A stretch of DNA of 64,000 nt from SKUL01 sp964487545 (GTDB taxonomy: Bacteria > Bacteroidota > Bacteroidia > Flavobacteriales_D > SKUL01), in the NCBI GenBank assembly GCA_964487545.1, contig CAZARI010000006.1, forward strand, positions 48,459-112,458. Reading direction: 5' to 3'. This document shows, in pieces, positions 9,169 to 17,797 of this stretch. Each line of letters starts with the position of its first letter. Positions within the stretch are counted from its first letter, which is position 1. The notes under the pieces are model-generated. The model was not told where the DNA came from and searched no databases. It saw only the letters and a list, made by a program, of their open reading frames with translations. A program made the translations under genes and the position numbers.

Positions 9169-9936
9169 ATGAAATCGCTATATAAATATTTGCTTAACAC
9201 CCTTCCCCGACCATTACTCATCCGATTGAGTTATGTGTTCAGGTTGTTCACTCCACTTATCTTCAAGGGAAACGCTGTTGAATGCCCCGTTTGCAACAAG
9301 CGATTTTCCAAGTTTCTGAGCTATGGTTCTCAGGTGGTCCATCGCGATAATGTGCTCTGTCCGAATTGTCTTTCGCTCGAGCGTCACCGGCTATTGTGGA
9401 TATATCTTAAAGAACACACCCACTTTTTTGTCAATCCGTTGAAGGTATTGCACATGGCTCCCGAACAGTGTTTTTACGGCCGTTTCAAAAAACTTAATAA
9501 CCTGGACTACCTCTGCGGTGACTTATACTCACCGCTGGCAGATATTAAGTTCGACCTGCACGATATTCCGCTGGAGGATAATCTGTTTGATGTGATTTTG
9601 TGCAATCATGTCCTCGAACATGTAGAAGACGATCACCGATGCATGCAGGAGCTCTATCGCGTACTCAAGCCGGGCGGTTTTGCTATTTTGCAGGTGCCCA
9701 TCGATTATACGCGGGGGGAAACTTACCAAGATCCGTCCATTACTTCACCCGAGGATCGCGAAAAGCATTTTTGGCAAAAAGATCACCTGCGCTTATATGG
9801 CCGCGATTATCCGCAAAAGCTCGAGGCGGCTGGATTTAAGGTGAAAGAGGTGAATCTGGCTGGCGATATGCCCAATGAACGCGCTAATCGATTCCGCATT
9901 CAGCGCAGCGAAATAATTTATCGTGCCGAAAAGTAA
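9169..9936 (+). CDS. Class I SAM-dependent methyltransferase with N-terminal zinc-ribbon-like motif
   Basis: A 255-residue cytoplasmic methyltransferase. The ATG at 9169 is chosen because the promoter lies inside the longer frame from 9118. Near residues 40-75 two pairs, CPVCNKRF and CPNCLSLERHR, look like a zinc ribbon. The catalytic fold follows: a motif I region (VLHMAPEQCFYG), the acidic loop YLCGDLYS, a motif FDVILCNHVLEHVED, and LKPGGFAILQVPI typical of Methyltransf_11/UbiE-like enzymes. Proteins with this zinc ribbon plus methyltransferase layout often sit in polysaccharide loci, but here it stands alone, so the acceptor is unknown. The next feature is a tRNA on the opposite strand, separated by a terminator hairpin. 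Confidence 0.85.
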   Translation: MKSLYKYLLNTLPRPLLIRLSYVFRLFTPLIFKGNAVECPVCNKRFSKFLSYGSQVVHRDNVLCPNCLSLERHRLLWIYLKEHTHFFVNPLKVLHMAPEQCFYGRFKKLNNLDYLCGDLYSPLADIKFDLHDIPLEDNLFDVILCNHVLEHVEDDHRCMQELYRVLKPGGFAILQVPIDYTRGETYQDPSITSPEDREKHFWQKDHLRLYGRDYPQKLEAAGFKVKEVNLAGDMPNERANRFRIQRSEIIYRAEK

Positions 9937-9975
9937 TCGCTTTTCGATTCGTCTTACTGAACTGTAGAAAAAAAG

Positions 9976-10003
9976 AAAGCCCCAATTTCAAATTGGGGCT
10001 TTT
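9976..10003. terminator. Intrinsic terminator between the methyltransferase and tRNA-Phe
   Basis: A perfect 13-bp stem, AAAGCCCCAATTT (9976-9988) against AAATTGGGGCTTT (9990-10002), with a one-base formal loop. T-rich sequence follows on both strands; on the minus strand it is CTTTCTTTTTTT, a strong terminator for the tRNA. Confidence 0.85.
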
Positions 10004-10006
10004 GAG

Positions 10007-10079
10007 TGGTGCCAGCTGGAATCGAACCAGCGACACAAGGATTTTCAGTCCTTTGCTCTACCAACTGAGCTATGGCACC
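10007..10079 (-). tRNA. tRNA-Phe (anticodon GAA)
   Basis: Cloverleaf read by eye on the minus strand: acceptor stem GGTGCCA (10079-10073) pairs with TGGCACC (10014-10008), discriminator A at 10007. The D arm contains AGCTCAGTTGGTAGAGC, the anticodon loop is CTGAAAA with GAA at 10046-10044, and the T arm contains GGTTCGATTCC. The total is 73 nt and the 3' CCA is not encoded (CTC follows). It decodes UUC/UUU. It is monocistronic with a strong hairpin terminator downstream. Confidence 0.97.
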
Positions 10080-10124
10080 GCCTAAACGGTCGGCAAATTT
10101 AAAAATTATTCTTGATGACAAACG

Positions 10125-10132
10125 TATCTTTG
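10125..10132 (+). promoter_or_regulatory. Candidate -7 element for the coaX operon
   Basis: TATCTTTG matches TAnnTTTG and lies 18 nt before the coaX ATG at 10151. The -33 side is only AT-rich. Confidence 0.5.
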
Positions 10133-10150
10133 ACCATTGATTAAAAATTT

Positions 10151-10885
10151 ATGTCGCACAACCTGATTATAGATTGGGGAAATAGCCGGGTAAAGGTTGC
10201 TCTGTTCCATGATGGTTCGCTTGTGAAACAGGGGGCTGTAGAGGAAATAAACGCAGATTGGCTTGCACAGTTTCACCCCGAAACAAAAAATGCAAACGTG
10301 CTGTTTTGTTCTGTTACCGGCCAATCCGCCGACATGGAAGAATATCTTTCGACGCAGGCACCCTACTTTTTTAAGCTCACACACCAAAGCCGGTTGCCGG
10401 TAAAGGTTGCTTATCAAACCCCCGAAACGCTCGGGTTAGACCGGATTTCAAATACCATTGCGGCCATCAGCCGTTGCAACACCGAGTTTGCACTCACCAT
10501 CGACGTCGGTACTTGTTTTAAATTCGATTTGATTCACCGCACCGAAGGATATCTTGGTGGCGCAATATCCCCGGGACTCCGCATGCGATTCAAGTCGCTG
10601 CATACCGACACCCACGCCCTGCCGTTGGTTGATGACTTTTCGGTTCCACATCTTGTAGGCCAAAGTACGGTGGATAGTATTCGCTCTGGAGTGATAAATG
10701 GAGCGCTTGCTGAAATAGATGGCCAGATTGACCGTTATCGAAGCCGGTATTCTTCCATTTCGGTTTTCCTTACCGGAGGAGACGCACAAATTTTTGAGAA
10801 GGCGCTAAAAAATACCATCTTTGCAAATTATTTTTTAACCCTTTTAGGACTGAATGATATACTGGAGTTCAATCAAAATGCCTAA
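10151..10885 (+). CDS. coaX: Type III pantothenate kinase
   Basis: A 244-residue cytoplasmic kinase for the first step of coenzyme A synthesis (ATP plus pantothenate to 4'-phosphopantothenate). Type III (ASKHA-fold) hallmarks are present in order: the phosphate-binding DWGNSRVKVALF at residues 7-18, LTIDVGTCFKFDLI near 117-130, GGAISPGLRMR near 137-147, and LTGGDAQIF near 207-215. It heads a tightly packed plus-strand series running to 15595 or 17733 whose other members are envelope-biogenesis genes. Its stop lies 8 nt inside the next gene, which suggests coupled translation. In flavobacteria coaX commonly opens exactly this cluster. Confidence 0.95.
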   Translation: MSHNLIIDWGNSRVKVALFHDGSLVKQGAVEEINADWLAQFHPETKNANVLFCSVTGQSADMEEYLSTQAPYFFKLTHQSRLPVKVAYQTPETLGLDRISNTIAAISRCNTEFALTIDVGTCFKFDLIHRTEGYLGGAISPGLRMRFKSLHTDTHALPLVDDFSVPHLVGQSTVDSIRSGVINGALAEIDGQIDRYRSRYSSISVFLTGGDAQIFEKALKNTIFANYFLTLLGLNDILEFNQNA

Positions 10886-12233
10886 ACACCTCGTTCTGAT
10901 CTTTGCTTTGTGCGTTCTTGCACAGACATTGGTGGCCCAAACTTCAAATATCTCTCCGTTTTCCCGGTTTGGTTTGGGAGATCTGTATGATCAAACCCAC
11001 ACCGAGCAGTTTTCGATGGGTGGATTAAGCATTCCGGTAATCGATCCGTTTGCGCTGAACGTTGCCAACCCCGCTTCCTATCACCACGTAGCACGACCGC
11101 TTTTTAGCGTCGGCATGCGATTGCATCTGCTCAATCTGCACACCGAAACCGAGAGCCGGAGCAATTTCAACCACTCCATTAACAATTTGGCCGTTGCGTT
11201 TCCACTGGCACAACGAAAGTGGGGTCTGGCCATTGGAATCATGCCCTTCAGCACCATTGGCTATCACATCGAAACCCAGTCGGAAGATGAAAATATTCAC
11301 TTTGAGTATATCGGTGAAGGCGGATTGACACGAGCATATATAGGAAATTCTTTTCAACTGTATAATCGTGTCGATACCCTGGGCAACCGAACCACACTCT
11401 CTGCCGGGGCCAATGTTTCGTACATTTTTGGCAATGTCGATCGGCTGCGAAAAAGTATCTACAGTGAGGGGCCGGGCTACAACTTTAGGGTAAGAGAAGC
11501 TTTGCGAATTGACGATGTTAGTTTTGATATCGGTGTGAACTTCTCGACCCACCTGCGCAAAATGACCGAGGACGATAAGAGCTATGCCAAGCTAATTTTA
11601 GGGGCAACTTTGCGCGTGCCCAAAACCCTTGGAGCCAAAGGCAGTTCGTTGGCGCAGACCTATTCGTTCAATTCCTCTAATCAGGCAGAATTAGCGATTG
11701 ATACGGTGCGATACATTAATTATGGAAAAGCAGGCCTGAATATGCCATTGGCTATGGGCGTGGGCGTTGGGCTTGATATGGTGACGCGTGGATACCAGAA
11801 AATATTGGTGGGGGTAGAATACCGCAGCGAAATGTGGACTGAATTTCGCGAACCAACCGATAACGCAATGCCATTTGATGAACTCGGTGACAGCCAGCGA
11901 TTTATTTTGGGGGTTGATTTTCAGCCCAATTCCAGATCGAGCAGAAGAATTCTCTCAAAAATTCATTACCGCCTCGGAGGCCGATTCGAGCAAATGAGTG
12001 CGATTGTTGGAGATCAGCAAGTTGAGGCTTATGGCATAAGTTTTGGAGCTGGCATACCGATATCACTGAAGCGACCACAAACACCTTCAACTTTTAATAT
12101 TGGAGTGGAAATGGGCAGAAGAGGATCAACCGATAACAATATGCTCAGAGAAGATTACCTGATGATATCGATCGGATTGACGTTGATGCCACACTTTCGA
12201 AACGCTTGGTTTGTTCAGAGAAAATATGATTAA
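10878..12233 (+). CDS. Outer-membrane beta-barrel protein (porin/FadL-like), coaX-linked
   Basis: A 451-residue outer-membrane protein. The start at 10878 is preferred over a frame start at 10854 because it places a textbook signal peptide (MPKHLVLIFALCVLAQTLVAQ) at the N-terminus. The mature protein begins NISPFSRFGLGDLYDQTHTE, a motif typical of the Bacteroidota protein found directly after coaX, then shows many alternating beta strands and ends with aromatic-rich strands, as in a barrel. It overlaps coaX by 8 nt and precedes a TPR protein by 15 nt. Given the linkage to lptC, a role in outer-membrane biogenesis or lipid transport is a reasonable inference, but no substrate residues can be read. 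Confidence 0.75.
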   Translation: MPKHLVLIFALCVLAQTLVAQTSNISPFSRFGLGDLYDQTHTEQFSMGGLSIPVIDPFALNVANPASYHHVARPLFSVGMRLHLLNLHTETESRSNFNHSINNLAVAFPLAQRKWGLAIGIMPFSTIGYHIETQSEDENIHFEYIGEGGLTRAYIGNSFQLYNRVDTLGNRTTLSAGANVSYIFGNVDRLRKSIYSEGPGYNFRVREALRIDDVSFDIGVNFSTHLRKMTEDDKSYAKLILGATLRVPKTLGAKGSSLAQTYSFNSSNQAELAIDTVRYINYGKAGLNMPLAMGVGVGLDMVTRGYQKILVGVEYRSEMWTEFREPTDNAMPFDELGDSQRFILGVDFQPNSRSSRRILSKIHYRLGGRFEQMSAIVGDQQVEAYGISFGAGIPISLKRPQTPSTFNIGVEMGRRGSTDNNMLREDYLMISIGLTLMPHFRNAWFVQRKYD

Positions 12234-12248
12234 TAAAGTAAAACTGCA

Positions 12249-13574
12249 ATGAGAAACTTATCACTTACTTTGGTTCTGCTCTCCTTTTTTGCAACTTCAT
12301 CGGTTGTAGTAGCGCAAGATTACGGTGCTACTCCCGAAATAGAAGAGCAGTGCAAGCGAAACCTTTCCCTTTACCGAGAGTTTAGAGATCAAAAGCTGTA
12401 TAACGAAGCCTTTGGCCCCTGGAGACAAGCCATGAAGCTTTGCCCCAAAGCGGCACTCACCCTTTATACTGATGGGGTGACATTCTATCGTCACAAAATC
12501 GACAACACCACAGATTCGCTGCTGGCCGACAAATACATCGACAGCTTGTTGATGGTTTATGATGCCAGAATAGAACATTACGGAAGAGAAGGATTTGTGT
12601 TGGGACTCAAAGGAGTGGACATGAAGCGTTACCGCCCGGCCAAATTAGAGGAGGCAGAGCAGACCTTGCGCCAGTCGGTTGATTTGCAAAAAGAGAATGC
12701 CGACGCACTCGTATTGTCAACTTTCTATCAAACCATCTACGAATTATACCGTGCAGGAAAAGCAGATCGCTCTGACCTGATGACCGAGTTCATGCCCGTA
12801 TTGGAATATATCGAGTACAATATTGTTAACACCGAAGATTCGACCAGGGCCTTGCGTTATGAAAAAGCGCGTGAAAACCTATATACTTTTTTCATCAATA
12901 TCGCTGATGATTGCGATAGAGTGGTAGAGGTACTTTCGGCCAAACTCAGTGAGAATCCGAATGACATTGCCGAGAATGAAAAAGTACTGAAAGTACTGAA
13001 CGAAGCAAATTGCACCGACAGCGATTTCTTTTTGCAGGTGGCAGAGCGGGTTTATCAAAACTCACCCACGCACGATGCGGCATACAGTATCGCCATGCGA
13101 CGATTGAGCAATAAGGAATATGCTGAAGCCAGGCGGTTTTTTGATCAAGCTGCTGATTTGTGTGCTTCTTACAAATGCCCGCGGTTAGAACAGTATCTGA
13201 TGCGAGCGGGACAGGTTTCCATCATTCAGGGACAGTATGCTGCGGCAAGAAATTACGCCACACGAATGTTGCAGATTAATCCGAGAAGCGGTGAAGCATA
13301 CATGCTTCATGGTGACGCCATAGCGGGTAGCAGTGCCCAGTGCGATGACGGGAAACTCGGATCCAAAGCCGCTTTCTGGCTGGCAGTAGATTATTACAAC
13401 CGCTCAAAGTCTGTTGATCCATCCATTGCAGATCGGGCCAACAACAAAATCAATACCTATTCGCGCTACTTTCCCGATAGGCAAGCGCTGTTCTTCCAGA
13501 CCATAGATGAAGGCGCAACCTACCACCTGGAGTGTTTTGGTGAAGACACCAAGGCGCGTGCACTTCAACCATGA
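12249..13574 (+). CDS. Exported tetratricopeptide-repeat protein
   Basis: A 441-residue protein with signal peptide MRNLSLTLVLLSFFATSSVVVAQ and several TPR helices, clearest at about 275-375 (for example AYSIAMRRLSNKEYAEARRF and GQYAAARNYATRMLQINPRS). It would sit in the periplasm or on the inner face of the outer membrane and act as a scaffold. Cysteines are scattered and no enzyme motif is seen. It is sandwiched between the outer-membrane barrel gene (15-nt gap) and lptC (4-nt ATGA overlap), so it is co-transcribed with lipopolysaccharide-transport functions. This TPR gene is a regular member of the flavobacterial coaX-lptC cluster. Confidence 0.85.
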   Translation: MRNLSLTLVLLSFFATSSVVVAQDYGATPEIEEQCKRNLSLYREFRDQKLYNEAFGPWRQAMKLCPKAALTLYTDGVTFYRHKIDNTTDSLLADKYIDSLLMVYDARIEHYGREGFVLGLKGVDMKRYRPAKLEEAEQTLRQSVDLQKENADALVLSTFYQTIYELYRAGKADRSDLMTEFMPVLEYIEYNIVNTEDSTRALRYEKARENLYTFFINIADDCDRVVEVLSAKLSENPNDIAENEKVLKVLNEANCTDSDFFLQVAERVYQNSPTHDAAYSIAMRRLSNKEYAEARRFFDQAADLCASYKCPRLEQYLMRAGQVSIIQGQYAAARNYATRMLQINPRSGEAYMLHGDAIAGSSAQCDDGKLGSKAAFWLAVDYYNRSKSVDPSIADRANNKINTYSRYFPDRQALFFQTIDEGATYHLECFGEDTKARALQP

Positions 13575-14134
13575 AACCTCCCGCATTAGCCCAAGCAAAA
13601 TTTTTAATGAGCATTCTGGTTCCTGTAGCCGGAATGCTTTTTTCGTGTAAAAACGATCTGGAGCAGGTAAAAGCCTTTGCCAACGAAGGCGAGTTTCCGT
13701 TTCAAACAAGCTACAATGTAACCTATACTTTTACCGAAAATGGAAGGGTTACCAACGAACTTTGGGCTGGAGAAGTGAACCGCTTTGGATCAGATACCGG
13801 CCGCACCGAGTTGTCGGCAGGCTTTACACTTACCTTCTTCGATTCTCTTGGAGGTGTAGAATCCACGCTGGCAGCATTAAACGGCGTGCAGCAGCATCAT
13901 AAAAATATGCTCATTGCGCGCGATTCTGTTAAATTTACCAATAATGTTGGCGAAATGCTCGAAACCAGTTTATTGGTTATGGATCGCGACAGTGCTTTGA
14001 TTTATACTGATGAACCCATCAAAATTACCCGCGACGAAACCGTAATTTATGGCGATGGGTTGCGGGCCAACGAAAGCTTTTCAAAATACAGAATCCGAAA
14101 TCCTAGGGGGTCCTTTTATATCGAAGATGAATAG
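13571..14134 (+). CDS. lptC: LPS export ABC transporter periplasmic protein LptC
   Basis: A 187-residue membrane-anchored component of the lipopolysaccharide export bridge; LptC accepts LPS from the LptBFG transporter and passes it to LptA. A hydrophobic N-terminus ends in GMLFSC, a lipobox-like cysteine near residue 27, so it may be a lipoprotein as in other Bacteroidota. The beta-jellyroll region includes a regular run of strands (VTYTFTENGRVTNELWAGEV, then GLRANESFSKYRIRNPRGSF) typical of LptC/OstA-like folds. It overlaps the preceding TPR gene by 4 nt and the next small membrane protein gene by 8 nt. Confidence 0.85.
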   Translation: MKPPALAQAKFLMSILVPVAGMLFSCKNDLEQVKAFANEGEFPFQTSYNVTYTFTENGRVTNELWAGEVNRFGSDTGRTELSAGFTLTFFDSLGGVESTLAALNGVQQHHKNMLIARDSVKFTNNVGEMLETSLLVMDRDSALIYTDEPIKITRDETVIYGDGLRANESFSKYRIRNPRGSFYIEDE

Positions 14135-14324
14135 TTATCATAAAATAATGTCGGCTTTTTGGCTGAGTGTTACCATTATCGGCTTGTTGGTGAGTGCCTG
14201 GTTTATTTATCAGGTGGGTTGGGATGCCGGGGCGGTATATCTCGTGTTTCCGTTTATGTCGGGAGTTATGTTCGTAATGCGTAAATTCATGCAGAAGCGA
14301 ATCAACCGAAACAATAAGCACTAA
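14127..14324 (+). CDS. Small two-helix membrane protein
   Basis: A 65-residue protein. The ATG at 14127 (MNSYHKIMSAFW) overlaps the lptC stop by 8 nt; a longer frame from 14049 lies wholly inside lptC and is not preferred. Two hydrophobic helices (about residues 8-28 and 32-50) flank a short GWDAG turn, and the tail is strongly basic (RKFMQKRINRNNKH), which predicts both ends in the cytoplasm. I do not recognise a family. Position between lptC and the CNNM/CorC gene, with 8-nt gaps on both sides, argues that it is translated and belongs to the operon. Confidence 0.65.
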   Translation: MNSYHKIMSAFWLSVTIIGLLVSAWFIYQVGWDAGAVYLVFPFMSGVMFVMRKFMQKRINRNNKH

Positions 14325-14332
14325 CCGGAAAA

Positions 14333-15595
14333 ATGGAAAGCCTGGTTATCGTCATTCTCATCGCGATTCTCTTTTCTGCTTTTTTCAGCGGAGTTGAAAT
14401 CGCCTTCATATCGGCCAATAAGCTGCAAATTGAATTGGAGGTCAAAAAGGGAAGTTATTCGGCTCGGATTGTTTCGGGCTTCATGAAAAACCCTGGGCGT
14501 TTTATTAGTTCTATGTTGATCGGGAGCGGTGTGATGTTGGTGATATACGGCATCACAATAAGCCATCTGATTGTTGAGGTTTTTAACCTTAGTCATTACA
14601 CCCCAGTGGCACTTACCCTACTGATTCAGATTTTGTTGGCCACACTGGTCATTCTGATCACCGGTGAGTTTCTGCCCAAGGCATTGTTTCGGCTCAACCC
14701 CAACCGGATGCTCACCATCTTTGCTTTTCCTTTGTTTGTGATCTATTATGCTGTGCTTTATATTCCATCGCTGATTTTCACCACTACTTCAGATCTGTTT
14801 TTGAAGCTGTTTCGCATAGAAATTCCGCGTGATGAAATGGTATTTGGCAGGGTTGATCTGGATGAGTATTTGCTTCGCCTCACTAACCAGGAGGCCCATG
14901 TGCAGCATGCCGATCACGAATTGGAAATCCTTCAGAACGCGCTTCACTTCAACAAAGTGAAAGCCCGCGATTGTATGATTCCTCGACCCGAAATCGAAGC
15001 CCTGGAAGTGAACGAACCCATTGAGAAATTGCGCCAAACGTTTATCGAAACCGGGTTTAGCAAGATTCTAATCTATCGTAATTCCATCGACAACATCATC
15101 GGGTATGTGCATTGCAATGAACTTTTTCAAAAACCCGAATCCATTAAATCGGTGCTGCTTCCGGTAGCTATCGTTCCGGAAACCATGACTGCCCAAGAGG
15201 TGCTCGAACTTTTTATCAAGCAGCGCAAAGGACTTTCAGTGGTGGTTGACGAACACGGTGGAACTTCGGGAATTGTGACCATGGAAGATATCGTGGAGGA
15301 AATTTTTGGAGATATTGAAGACGAACACGATCAGGAATTGCTGATTGAAGAACAGATTTCTGATGTAGAGTTTAAGTTTTCTGCCCGCCTCGAAGTAGAT
15401 TACATCAATCATAAATTCAATCTTGAAATCCCCGAAACCGGCGACTACGACACGCTGGCAGGCTTTATTATTAATTATACCGAGGACATTCCAAAACCCA
15501 ACAGTCGGTTCCAGATTGGCGACTATCAAGTGGTCGTTCTAAAAGTGTCAGGCACCCGCATCGAAGAGGTACTCTTGAAGATAAATCCGCAATAG
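14333..15595 (+). CDS. CNNM/CorC-family (hemolysin-type) transmembrane CBS protein
   Basis: A 420-residue inner-membrane protein. Domain order: DUF21/CNNM transmembrane domain with four hydrophobic segments (residues 1-160, starting LVIVILIAILFSAFFSGVEI), a paired CBS domain (about 205-330, with RDCMIPRPEIEAL and VVDEHGGTSGIVTMEDIVEE), and a C-terminal CorC/HlyC domain (about 345-420). Family members are linked to Mg/Co/Na transport or to envelope stress; the gliding protein GldE is a relative but the match cannot be settled by eye. It starts 8 nt after the small membrane protein gene. Confidence 0.9.
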   Translation: MESLVIVILIAILFSAFFSGVEIAFISANKLQIELEVKKGSYSARIVSGFMKNPGRFISSMLIGSGVMLVIYGITISHLIVEVFNLSHYTPVALTLLIQILLATLVILITGEFLPKALFRLNPNRMLTIFAFPLFVIYYAVLYIPSLIFTTTSDLFLKLFRIEIPRDEMVFGRVDLDEYLLRLTNQEAHVQHADHELEILQNALHFNKVKARDCMIPRPEIEALEVNEPIEKLRQTFIETGFSKILIYRNSIDNIIGYVHCNELFQKPESIKSVLLPVAIVPETMTAQEVLELFIKQRKGLSVVVDEHGGTSGIVTMEDIVEEIFGDIEDEHDQELLIEEQISDVEFKFSARLEVDYINHKFNLEIPETGDYDTLAGFIINYTEDIPKPNSRFQIGDYQVVVLKVSGTRIEEVLLKINPQ

Positions 15596-15622
15596 CACCT
15601 TTTTTAAGTTGATATACTGTTG

Positions 15623-15630
15623 TATATTCG
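15623..15630 (+). promoter_or_regulatory. Candidate -7 element for the PpiD-like gene
   Basis: TATATTCG matches TAnnTTCG and is centred about 30 nt before the ATG at 15658. The peptidyl-prolyl isomerase gene therefore may have its own promoter within the coaX-lptC series. Confidence 0.5.
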
Positions 15631-15657
15631 CACCCTCGAAAAAAAATCAAACTGTAA

Positions 15658-17733
15658 ATGGCCGCAATTGGTAAAATCAGGCAAAATTCTGGACTACTAC
15701 TCATCGTAATCGGCGGAGCGATGGTCGCTTTCGTCTTAAGCGATATGTTCTCTGCCGGAGGTGGTGTTCAGCAACAATACATTGGAAAAATCGACGGTAA
15801 GTCGATCGATCGGATGGTATATGAACAACAGGTTCAAAAAGAGCTCGACAGCCGAAACAGTATTGGGCAGGCAACATCTTCTGAAATGACCGAAACCATA
15901 CGAAACAACGTGTGGAATAACATGGTGCGCGAAATTGTTTTGTCGCCACAGCTTCAGGACGCCGGAGTGACCGTAACCCCCGAAGAGTTTTATGACCTGA
16001 CCATGGGTGCAAACATGCTTCCCGAATTCCGCAATGATCCTACATTCATCAATCAGGAAACCGGACAGTTTGATCGCAGTCTGGTGCAACAGTATCTCGA
16101 CTTTATCAGAACAACACCTCAGTATCGGTCGTACTGGGATCTGCAGCGAGAGCGAATCATCAATCAGCGGATGTATGACAAGTACAATCAGATGATTTCA
16201 GCAGGACTGATCGCCAACCAACTTGATGCAAAATCCGAATACGCAAATCAGAACCGCAGAGCAAACTTCAGCTACGTCGTTCAACCTTATTCTGCTATTG
16301 CCGACGCGGATATTTCAGTTTCCGAAAGAGATCTGAAATCGCACTATGACAAAATCAAACACGAAAGTCGTTTTCAGCAAGAAGAGTCTAGAAACTTTGA
16401 CTATGTCCTTTTTCGTGTGGAGCCTACTGCCGACGATACCGCTGCAATTAAGGAATACCTCGAAGAGCTTAAAGAAGACTTTGCCCAGGCCACACGCGAT
16501 TCAGTTTTCGTGGTAAACAACAGCGACAACCGCGTTTATTCCATATATCCCTACAAATCCGAAACCCTTCAGACAGAAGCGGTAGACAACATGGTGATGT
16601 CGGCCGATTCAGGTCAGGTGGTGGGTCCGTACCGCGAGGGCAACTCGTTCATCATTGCCAAAGTAATTGGTGAAGAAGCAGAGGACCAGGCAAGAGTACG
16701 ACACATTCTGCTCTCTACTGATGGTAAGGACGTAGACGTAGTACGCGCAAGAGCAGATAGTTTGCTGCGAGTGGTGCGACGTCAACGCAATTTCGAAGAC
16801 ATGGTTACTCAATTCTCCGATGATCCCGGTTCTGTGCAAAATGGCGGCGTTTACGAGTGGTTTAACCGCGAGCGAATGGTGCCTGAATTTACTGCAGCTT
16901 CGTTTGATGAACCGATTGGCGCCATCACCATTGCTGAAACCCAGTATGGATTTCACATTGTTGAGGTGCTGGAGCAACGAGCGCAACCGCAAAAGCAATT
17001 GATCCGTATCTTCCGTCGAATCGAACCCTCTTCCATTTCGTTCGAGGATGTTTATCAGGAAGCCAATGCTTTTTCGCTCAACTTCGACAACGCCAAGTTG
17101 TTTGCCGATGGTGCAGCGTCCAGCGGCTATGAAATTAAAACAGCCGAAAACGTTACCAGATCCACACCATCGGTGGGTGAAATTCAACGACCTGCAGAAC
17201 TCATTCGCTGGGCATTTACAGCTAAAGAAGGAGAAGTGTCTGAACCGATTGAAATCGACAACTATGTAATTGTTGGCTTGATGAATCGTGTGAAACAAGA
17301 GGGCACTGCGCACTTTGATGATGTTCGTGATGTGGTGGAGGCCGAAGTGATTCGCGACCGCAAGGCTGAACGCATGATTGAACAAATGCGGGGATACAAC
17401 ACCCTTCAAGAGGCAGCAGACGCCCTTTCTTTAGGCGTGAGTAGCGCCAACAGCATTTCATTTGCCAATACCTCCATTAGTGGCGTTCAAGAGCCTGAAG
17501 TCGTTTCGCGTGCATTGACCCTCGAAGGTGGCCAAATGTCGCTTCCGCTAAAAGGTCAGAATGGTGTTTATGTGGTTCAGGTTGAGAGTATCATCGAGCC
17601 GTCCGAGGTTGATTCTTATGCCTCTGAGCGCCGGTCACTCAGTTCACGAATGAGCTCGCGTTCGCAAAACGGATACTTCGAGGCCCTTCGCGAAAAGGCT
17701 GAAGTAAAAGATGAACGCGCCAAGTTCTACTAG
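15658..17733 (+). CDS. Membrane-anchored peptidyl-prolyl isomerase (PpiD/SurA-like)
   Basis: A 691-residue periplasmic foldase tethered by a single N-terminal transmembrane helix (about residues 10-32, LLLIVIGGAMVAFVLSDMF). A SurA_N-type chaperone region spans about 40-260. A parvulin rotamase domain follows at about 343-445 (ARVRHILLS, FSDDPGSVQNGGVYEWF, QYGFHIVEVLE), with a second parvulin-like or degenerate region near 530-640. The layout matches PpiD, which helps newly exported proteins fold at the Sec exit. It ends the envelope operon and is followed by a terminator. The isomerase core keeps the typical QYGFHI motif. Confidence 0.9.
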   Translation: MAAIGKIRQNSGLLLIVIGGAMVAFVLSDMFSAGGGVQQQYIGKIDGKSIDRMVYEQQVQKELDSRNSIGQATSSEMTETIRNNVWNNMVREIVLSPQLQDAGVTVTPEEFYDLTMGANMLPEFRNDPTFINQETGQFDRSLVQQYLDFIRTTPQYRSYWDLQRERIINQRMYDKYNQMISAGLIANQLDAKSEYANQNRRANFSYVVQPYSAIADADISVSERDLKSHYDKIKHESRFQQEESRNFDYVLFRVEPTADDTAAIKEYLEELKEDFAQATRDSVFVVNNSDNRVYSIYPYKSETLQTEAVDNMVMSADSGQVVGPYREGNSFIIAKVIGEEAEDQARVRHILLSTDGKDVDVVRARADSLLRVVRRQRNFEDMVTQFSDDPGSVQNGGVYEWFNRERMVPEFTAASFDEPIGAITIAETQYGFHIVEVLEQRAQPQKQLIRIFRRIEPSSISFEDVYQEANAFSLNFDNAKLFADGAASSGYEIKTAENVTRSTPSVGEIQRPAELIRWAFTAKEGEVSEPIEIDNYVIVGLMNRVKQEGTAHFDDVRDVVEAEVIRDRKAERMIEQMRGYNTLQEAADALSLGVSSANSISFANTSISGVQEPEVVSRALTLEGGQMSLPLKGQNGVYVVQVESIIEPSEVDSYASERRSLSSRMSSRSQNGYFEALREKAEVKDERAKFY

Positions 17734-17758
17734 GGGATTAAGAATATATTTGAAAAGG

Positions 17759-17797
17759 AAGCCGTCTCAATAACTCATTTGGGGCGGCTTTTTTTAT
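17759..17797. terminator. Intrinsic terminator between convergent ppiD-like and rodA
   Basis: Stem AAGCCGTC (17759-17766) pairs with GGCGGCTT (17783-17790) including one G-T pair, followed by a seven-T run on the plus strand. It lies between gene ends at 17733 and 17794. Confidence 0.8.

Noticed and set aside
16609..17409. 266-codon minus-strand frame opposite the PpiD-like gene
   Set aside because: Antisense shadow; histidine/asparagine-rich translation without domain similarity.
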